A stretch of DNA of 64,000 nt, taken from Tetracladium setigerum (Eukaryota; Ascomycota; Leotiomycetes; Helotiales). Location: assembly GCA_031472005.1 (NCBI GenBank), contig PZJY01000007.1, positions 2,281,808 to 2,345,807 on the forward strand. Reading direction: 5' to 3'. A model generated the notes under the pieces. That model was not told the origin of the DNA. It saw only the letters and a program-made list of their open reading frames with translations, and made no database searches. Positions 57,985 to 64,000 of the stretch are shown here, in pieces. The translations under genes were made by a program, and so were the position numbers. Positions within the stretch are counted from its first letter, which is position 1. Each line of letters starts with the position of its first letter.

Positions 57985-59064
57985 ATGGGATGGTTTTGGG
58001 CAGACACCAATGTCTCCGTCGTAGATGCTAGATCAGCACATCATTCAGCAGCACATGGAGCGCAACATGGCACTCCACCAGTAAGTTCTCCCTTGAATCA
58101 ATGATGAATTCATCTCACAAATATATAGCCATCCTGTCCAATGCACCAGGCCACTCCTTCAGCAGCAGCCAAGCCGATCCCCAAAGCAGAGACCGCATGT
58201 CCCTATACACCCCCTCCTGCGACAACAGAGCCCACTCCGGCTCAGAGCGAATCTAAATACTCCAAATACAATCCTTTAAACTACATGTTTGCGGAGATCT
58301 CCCAAGATCGCGCCCCATCCCAGACGGTTTCTCTTCCCACCGAGCGCGAGCCTTCCACCATCCCCAAAGGATCCGGAGATGGAAACTGGGAATACCCATC
58401 ACCACAACAAATGTACAATGCCCTATTGCGCAAAGGATACGCTGATACGGATGTCTCTGCGGTTGAGTCCATGGTCTCGGTGCACAACTTTTTGAACGAG
58501 GGAGCCTGGGCTGAGATTGTGGAATGGGAGAGGAGATTCGGAAAGGGATTGAGTAAAGGATGGGAATTGTGCAAGAAAGGAGAACAGGGTAGCGTAGCTG
58601 GCGATGGATGGGATGCCGGTGTGGCCGAAGATCTTCCTCAACCCAGATTGCTTCGATTCATGGGCAGGCCCAAGGAGATGACACCCAAGGCTGCTATGAT
58701 CCAAGTTATGGGCTGGATTTATCCTTCTGTTTATGCGTAAGTTCTTTTTTCCTTATCTACCATGCTTGCTTGCAATCGCTAACACAAAAGTAACAGTACT
58801 GAACCTCCATTCGATCGTCACGATTGGTTCGTCCAACGCGAGATTGGCGGCCAAAAGAAAGAGGTGCGATATGTAATCGATTACTACTCGGGACCACCAG
58901 AGCCCACCGGAGAGCCAGTCTTCTATCTCGACGTCCGACCCGCCATCACACCTACTGCAGCAGTTGAGAGAATGATGAGATGGGGTGGCGATGTTTGGTA
59001 TAGAGCAGCCGGCTCTGGAATCAGGGAGCAGACAGCGACAGCTGCCTCTCCAAGCAAGGCTTGA
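57985..59064 (+). CDS. CYC3: Cytochrome c heme lyase (holocytochrome c synthase)
   Basis: Attaches heme to apocytochrome c in the mitochondrial intermembrane space. Exons 57985-58080, 58129-58736 and 58797-59064, about 323 residues. It starts MGWFWAD, as in yeast Cyc3, then one heme-binding CP motif (SCPMHQA) and a second weaker one (ACPYTPP). Conserved blocks: NPLNYMFAEISQDRAPSQ, WEYPSPQQMYNALLRKGY, VESMVSVHNFLNEGAWAEIV, RLLRFMGRPKEMTPKA, PPFDRHDWFVQR, VRYVIDYYSGPPEP and VFYLDVRPA. The MGWFWAD start and CPMH favour cytochrome c lyase over the cytochrome c1 lyase (CYT2). Compared with yeast Cyc3 (269 residues) the N-terminal linker and tail are longer. Frame intact. Confidence 0.94.
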
Positions 59065-59618
59065 TTTTGATGTACGAATGGGTGAGATGTAAGAATGGTC
59101 ATTTGTTCAGCGTTTCATTGAAAGGCGCAGGATCTGGGAGGGAAGGAAGGATATGGGATGTTTGGATGCCAACGCTTGATGGATGATAACGGCTCCCTTT
59201 TTAATGTGTTTCTTTCTTGCGACTGGAAACTACTTGATCCTCCACTCCACTTTGTACATTACTTTTCTACGATACCATCCTAATAGAGCTTCATCAACAA
59301 AATTTCATTCTTCTGTTATGCAATCTTTCTTTGTATATTTTTTTAGGACACATCGTTGAATGGAAGTCATAACTGCCACAATGATCATGGGCTTACAATT
59401 GTACACCTATTTTATGCTTACTCATATCCTGAACACGCGTTGCTACATTTTTTCTAAACACTTCTCTCTCTCTCTGATACCTAAGGTATGTTTTGGATTC
59501 TTCTCTTCCACTGCCTGCACACAAGCCACAGCCCACGTGACTGCTTTCACTGCTATCAACCCCTCCATTTTCGACCCCGCCATTCTGTACAACAAAAACT
59601 AAAACACAACTACACACC
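59065..59618. other. Intergenic
   Basis: 3' region of CYC3 and promoter of the next gene; no further gene supported. Confidence 0.5.
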
Positions 59619-60431
59619 ATGCCACAACCACTTCCTTATATTTCCGTGCGCAAGTACATTAAATGGGGTGTACGTACTATGTTCCCTTTCACCAATTCAA
59701 CTCAATTGACTCCCACAGGATGATCCCGCCGGCGAAAACACAAAGTATGTCTCGATACAAATATCCCACCTTCTTACCAATCCCAAAGACGCACAACATA
59801 ACCCAGCTACTTAACTAACCAACAATCCGCAAACAGCACAGTAGTTCTCACTACTCCTCAAAAAAACTACGTCGACATCCGCACCTACCTCCACACGTCT
59901 CCCAACCAGCCTCCAGAACTCGAATGGGGATTCGCAGGCTCCTCCGTCAGCACACCCGCAACAGCCACCCACCCCGCCCACACAGTATGGACACACTGGG
60001 TTGACAACAAAACCACTGAAGAAGTCAAAGATGAGGGTGATATGCATCCTCAATCAAACGGGGAGACATTAGAATACGGCGCCATGGTTAACCCAGCCAA
60101 GGGGATTGAAGAGAAGTATGAGGAATGCTGGATTGATCAGGAGTTGGATAAGGAAGAGGGACAGAGGAGGGGGTGGGTATTGAAGACTGAGGGAGAGGGA
60201 GGGAGGGGAATGATGGCGAGGATTGGGGGCGTGGTGCAAGGTGTTTTAAGGAAGGGGGAGAGGGTTAGTGTTGGGAGGTGGAATGTTAAAGGAGGGGTGG
60301 CGGAGAGGGTCTTGGGGATTTATGAGTTGAAGTTGCCGGATGTGGGGGAGGGTGTCAAGGAGGGTGATGTGGTGAAGGATGAGGATGGGGATGGGTTGCA
60401 GTGGACTTGTATTGAGGTGTTTGAGTGGTAG
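59619..60431 (+). CDS. HRI1: HRI1-family protein
   Basis: Small beta-rich protein of the Hri1 family; yeast Hri1 associates with Hrr25 and Sec-pathway proteins and has no known enzymatic activity. Exons 59619-59669 (MPQPLPYISVRKYIKWG), 59719-59744 and 59837-60431, about 223 residues. Family features: TNTVVLTTPQKNYVDIRTYL, LEWGFAGSSVSTPA, WTHWVDNKT, a block EDVK/GDMHPQSNGETLEYGAM and ECWIDQEL, then GWVLKTEG and a C-terminal WTCIEVFEW. A Gly/Arg/Lys-rich insert lies around RMGARIGGVVQGVLRKGER-like sequence at about 60210-60270. Assignment rests on the motif order; a search should confirm it. Confidence 0.78.
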
Positions 60432-63412
60432 TTATTTTAAAACCACCTCCGCCCTCCCTACGATGAAGACTGGGTTTATTGTATATTCTAGATGACACGG
60501 AATTCAATTGAAATCCAGAATCCAGTCGATGAGCCAATAGTCAGGCGGGTCGGCTGATATTCTTTCGTCTTTCGTCCTCTTTTTGTTTGGGTACCTCGCG
60601 GACCAATCATTCGAGCAAGGCTTAAGAAACATGCGCATGTATTTGCACACACCAAGGAAGATTATGCCCATTTCTCGATCGATGTCTCGTTATGCATTTG
60701 TTTTAAAAAATTCTATTTTTCTTCTTTCCAAAAGTGACATTTGGAAATCAAATCTCAGCAAACAGCCTTGTTTCTTTTTTACTAGGTCGTCCATCAGGCC
60801 GCCTTAAGCGAGATGTGATTCAAGACAACAACCGAGATTCTTAGAAACATTGATGCAAACTTTCTATTTTCATCCGTAGTCAGAAGCTACGGCTACGCGA
60901 CTCTTGTCATTATCATTACTTTTTGAGCCGCGATCTTCTTTCCTCCCATTAAAAATTCATATCTATATCCAAACGTATAACCCCTCCATCACCCACATCC
61001 ACATCCACACCCCCCCCCCTTCTCTGTCCCCGTCCTCCTCACCGCACGCTCACCCCTTCCCACATTCGATCCCACTCCCTTACCATTTCCAGTCCCGACT
61101 TCCTGTTCGTCTTTAACCCAAGCGGCACTCTCTCGAAATTCTCATCTGTGGTGACATATTTCATCAGTTTTGATGGTGCTTTCGTGATGCTTTGCAGGTT
61201 TTCTGCTCTGAGAGGTGCAATGGTTGTTGGTGTTTGCTGAGTTTGATGGGTGGACTATAGGTTGGGTTTTAGTTAATTGGTGGAAGAGGGGAGGAGGAGA
61301 TATGGGGTATGGGGATTGGGGGTTGGGGTTGGGAGTTTCGAGACGGAAAGGTAGGTTAGTTTGGCTTACGGTTGGGTAGGTTGAGTAGGCATTTTGAACG
61401 ATTTCTCTTGAAGCCTATTTCCTCTCCAGCTGTTTTTTTGGGGTATGATCTACACAGAAGTTAGATATATAAATTCAACAAGCATCGCGGGACGTAAGGG
61501 AATCCTACATAAAAACGCCCGATAATCAACGGTGGCGCCGAAAAGCTGCGGGGGATGGAATGTATATTAATGCTTTGCTTGCCACTAACACCAAACCAAG
61601 AATATTGCTGATGTTGTCGTGTGTTATTATTGGGTATTGTTTCAGCAGCTGATCAGTCGTCGTACTATTTACTCTCTTGCCACTAGATTGATGAGGTGGC
61701 AGAACGCTGCTGACACTCTCTCAATTGTCGATAATGGGATCACGATGCGCGTTGGATTGGATTGACTTCGTGGTTGGAAGGTGACGATTGGGTTCTGATC
61801 CGACACTATCAGTAGCTACGAACAGGTTCGTGAGGCGTTACCGACGGCGACTTTGCTCCAAAAGCCTCAAGATCCCCACTGACTGGGCTTTTCAACAAAC
61901 TCTGGGTCCGAGAGAGAGAGTGGACTCAGAGCAGTTAGGGCGTAGTTGTAGGTAACCAGTTGGACACGTATCTGATAGACAGAGAGGTGTTGATGTGGTG
62001 GGTGTGTGTGCGTGTGTTGGGTACTGATTTGTGTGTGTTGGCGAGTGTTGGCGATTGAGATCGTGGATGCGGGGGTGGCGACACTTCGCATTTATGTGTG
62101 ACTTCTGAATCCCAGGAATACGGTGTTTCCTCCTAGATACCGCTGTAGATTGGGAAGTCATTTCTTCCTCAATCTGAAGTATTAATAGGTGGCGTCCTGA
62201 AGTTGTGAGGGTGGGAGGTGGATGGGTTTTCAGGACGTGAAATCCTGGCAACACCTGACGACGTAAGTTTTGGAAAGGCAAGCATGCAAAAAAGGAGTGT
62301 GTAAGATAAGTTTTGACTATAATTAGATATTTAACGATTTAGGTTGCAGTGGATATGATGAACTGTTCAACTGACAAAACAAACGAATGAGAAGTTCGCC
62401 TTGGAACCATTTGTGTTGTGTAATCATGAAAATGGAAAGAATTGTATTTGGAAGTATGATTCGATAATAAGCACCCACGAGACGAATGACCTCAACTATT
62501 AAGAAGCTCTTCCTGGCAGTAAATCGACTATATGGGCTTGATTGATATTGTAACAAAGTAGAGAAATCTAGAAGAGCAGACAAACATAGAGCGACTCGTA
62601 GACTATTTATTATGTGCAAAGTCCACAACACAAAAGAAAGACGAGAAAAATTGAAGATTTTTTTGCGAAAGCAACCATGTCCTCTATGACCCGGAATATG
62701 ACGAGGCAAGGCTCTAAATATCAGACCTTCTTCCCTTGCTTAGTCGTATGCCCCCAAATGCTTCGTATGTGTCGGGGAAAACAAGGGGAATCGTTATATC
62801 CTGCGACAACTTTACTGAGTAATAGACTGGTGGCAAATAATACCATGTAAATTCCTTCCCAAATTGAAGCCAACAGAATCTGGATAATCTATTGTTGTGA
62901 GGGGTGATGCTTTTGTTTTTTGGGAAAGGAATACTCGGTTACGCCAAGGTCTTGGCAAATCTCGGTCAATTGGTCTTGGCTCTTCATCCAACGACATTCC
63001 TTACCTCCTCCTCGCTCACCACACCACACACACCGGATCCCTCAAAATCCTTCGGATACTCCCAAGTTGGAGTGAGAGAACAAGGCCATGCCATTTCAAG
63101 CAATCGATTGCCAGCCGCCTTACATGTGACTTGGAAACTCAAGCAATTAGAGGAGCCAAGAAGGCACCTCATTTGTCGATCTCGCCCGGGTTCGGTGAGA
63201 GAAGGAAAAGTGACCATCCACACCACAACCAGCCTTGGAACGAGGAAACAAAAATTAGGAGTTCAGCAGGATGTCTCTTGAACAGTCATGCCGAACCCTC
63301 TGTTTCGAATAGTAAGGATGACCGCAAAACCCAGTTGTCGTGTTCGTTGAAATGGCTAGTATTAGGTAGGATCTTATCATTGGATCACTCACCTGCAGCT
63401 GGTCTTACAGTA

Positions 63413-63475
63413 GCGCGACAGGGAAGTTCGAGGGTCCTAAAATCATTTTAGGACCCTCGAACTTCCCTGTCGCGC
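63413..63475. repeat. Perfect 63-nt palindrome (31-bp arms, 1-nt centre)
   Basis: The arm 63413-63443 (GCGCGACAGGG ... TCCTAAAAT) is repeated exactly in reverse complement at 63445-63475, with a single C at 63444 between them. Outside it GGTCTT (63401-63406) and AAGACC (63477-63482) pair again. Confidence 0.97.
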
Positions 63476-63629
63476 CAAGACCATGCACAGCGCCCCTTCC
63501 TCCTCCTCTCAACTTTTCATCGGAAATATGGAAATCAGGAATCAGTCCAGCTCCCTGACAAGTGACATTGAGGAATTGCTCCTCAGAGTCTTCAGCATAA
63601 TATCGTTGTCCGACTTTGTGAAGTCGACG

Positions 63630-63653
63630 GTAAAATATCCCGGTATTTTACCT
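63630..63653. repeat. 9-bp inverted repeat
   Basis: GGTAAAATA at 63630-63638 and TATTTTACC at 63645-63653 flank TCCCGG, 150 bp from the 63-nt palindrome. Confidence 0.8.
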
Positions 63654-64000
63654 TCAGATTCGACCAGGATTTCCAAGCATCTCCTTGAAGTTGATTTCGG
63701 ATTCCGTTCAAGCTGGGGGATGTTGTCAACTCATGACAAGGTTGTTGCTTAATACAAAGACGATCTTTATATTAATCTCTTTACGATAGCGTTTAGAGTG
63801 GATTGGCTTTGCTGCAATGTTTCACTGACGAAGTGGAAGCATAGGTACCTAATCACTTTACAACGAGGCTGTGGCCCCTCCTTGACCCATTTACCACCTC
63901 AAGCACCTCTAAGAATCGTTGCTCCGCCTCACGGAGATGAATTATTGAGCTGATATACAGGGCTATGCTGCACTGCCCCTAATTTCTTTTCAAGAATATA

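Larger units (their letters stand above)
60432..64000. other. Gene-poor end of the window
   Basis: I cannot support a gene in about 3.5 kb. It holds a C10 run with CCACAT repeats (about 60990-61020), GT-rich repeats (about 61995-62045), and the palindromes at 63413-63475 and 63630-63653. Two overlapping frames at 62897-63451 and 62904-63281 and a minus-strand frame at 62984-63226 look protein-like in places but lack recognisable domains; a decayed gene is possible. Confidence 0.45.

Noticed and set aside
62897..63451. 184-codon plus-strand frame and overlapping frames
   Set aside because: Three overlapping frames on both strands, none with a recognisable domain; the first also enters the 63-nt palindrome.
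1..64000. CRISPR arrays, bacterial operons, rRNA genes, telomere repeats
   Set aside because: None seen; gene structure is eukaryotic throughout and no telomeric TTAGGG array is present.

Overview
The window is nuclear DNA of a filamentous ascomycete (Pezizomycotina, probably Leotiomycetes; the class is inferred from the general look of the proteins, not proved). The support is: many short GT-AG introns of 45-120 nt with CTAAC/CTGAC-type branch sites, several Zn2Cys6 regulators, an Ayr1-like dehydrogenase pair, a PDR-type ABC transporter, typical fungal mitochondrial genes and degenerate hAT and pogo/Fot1 transposon relics.

Layout. 0-4.4 kb: the end of an unrecognised gene, then the divergent housekeeping pair UBC6 (ER-anchored ubiquitin-conjugating enzyme) and SAM50 (mitochondrial outer-membrane beta-barrel insertase). 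6.4-8.7 kb: a Zn2Cys6 transcription factor. 8.7-14.5 kb: gene-poor DNA that carries two tiny intron-containing metallothionein genes (26 and 23 residues), both too short for ordinary gene finding. 14.5-26 kb: three genes on the minus strand, a Zn2Cys6 regulator, a TauD/TfdA-type Fe(II)/2-oxoglutarate dioxygenase and a full-size PDR/ABCG transporter, which could be one small detoxification or secondary-metabolism module. 29.5-32 kb: two poorly characterised proteins. 32.6-47 kb: an accessory, decaying region with transposon relics, another Zn2Cys6 regulator (with a probable GC-AG intron), a broken SMP-30-like lactonase, a frameshifted secreted crotonase, a truncated alpha/beta hydrolase, two intact Ayr1-like short-chain dehydrogenases, a 22-nt poly-G run and an unknown AT-rich element. 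47.5-60.4 kb: conserved core genes again: tRNA-Ala(CGC) with an intron, an SRP40-like acidic/serine-rich nucleolar protein, a large repeat-rich membrane protein, an ABC1/UbiB-family mitochondrial kinase, cytochrome c heme lyase (CYC3) and an HRI1-family protein. 60.4-64 kb shows no gene I can support but holds a perfect 63-nt palindrome.

A recurring technical signal runs through the window: at least six places where a conserved protein continues in the next frame after the apparent loss of exactly one base, mostly beside homopolymers or a microsatellite, including in UBC6 and SAM50. This looks like indel error in the assembly rather than biology. The accessory region differs: there the damage is stops, truncations and internal deletions, which looks like real decay.
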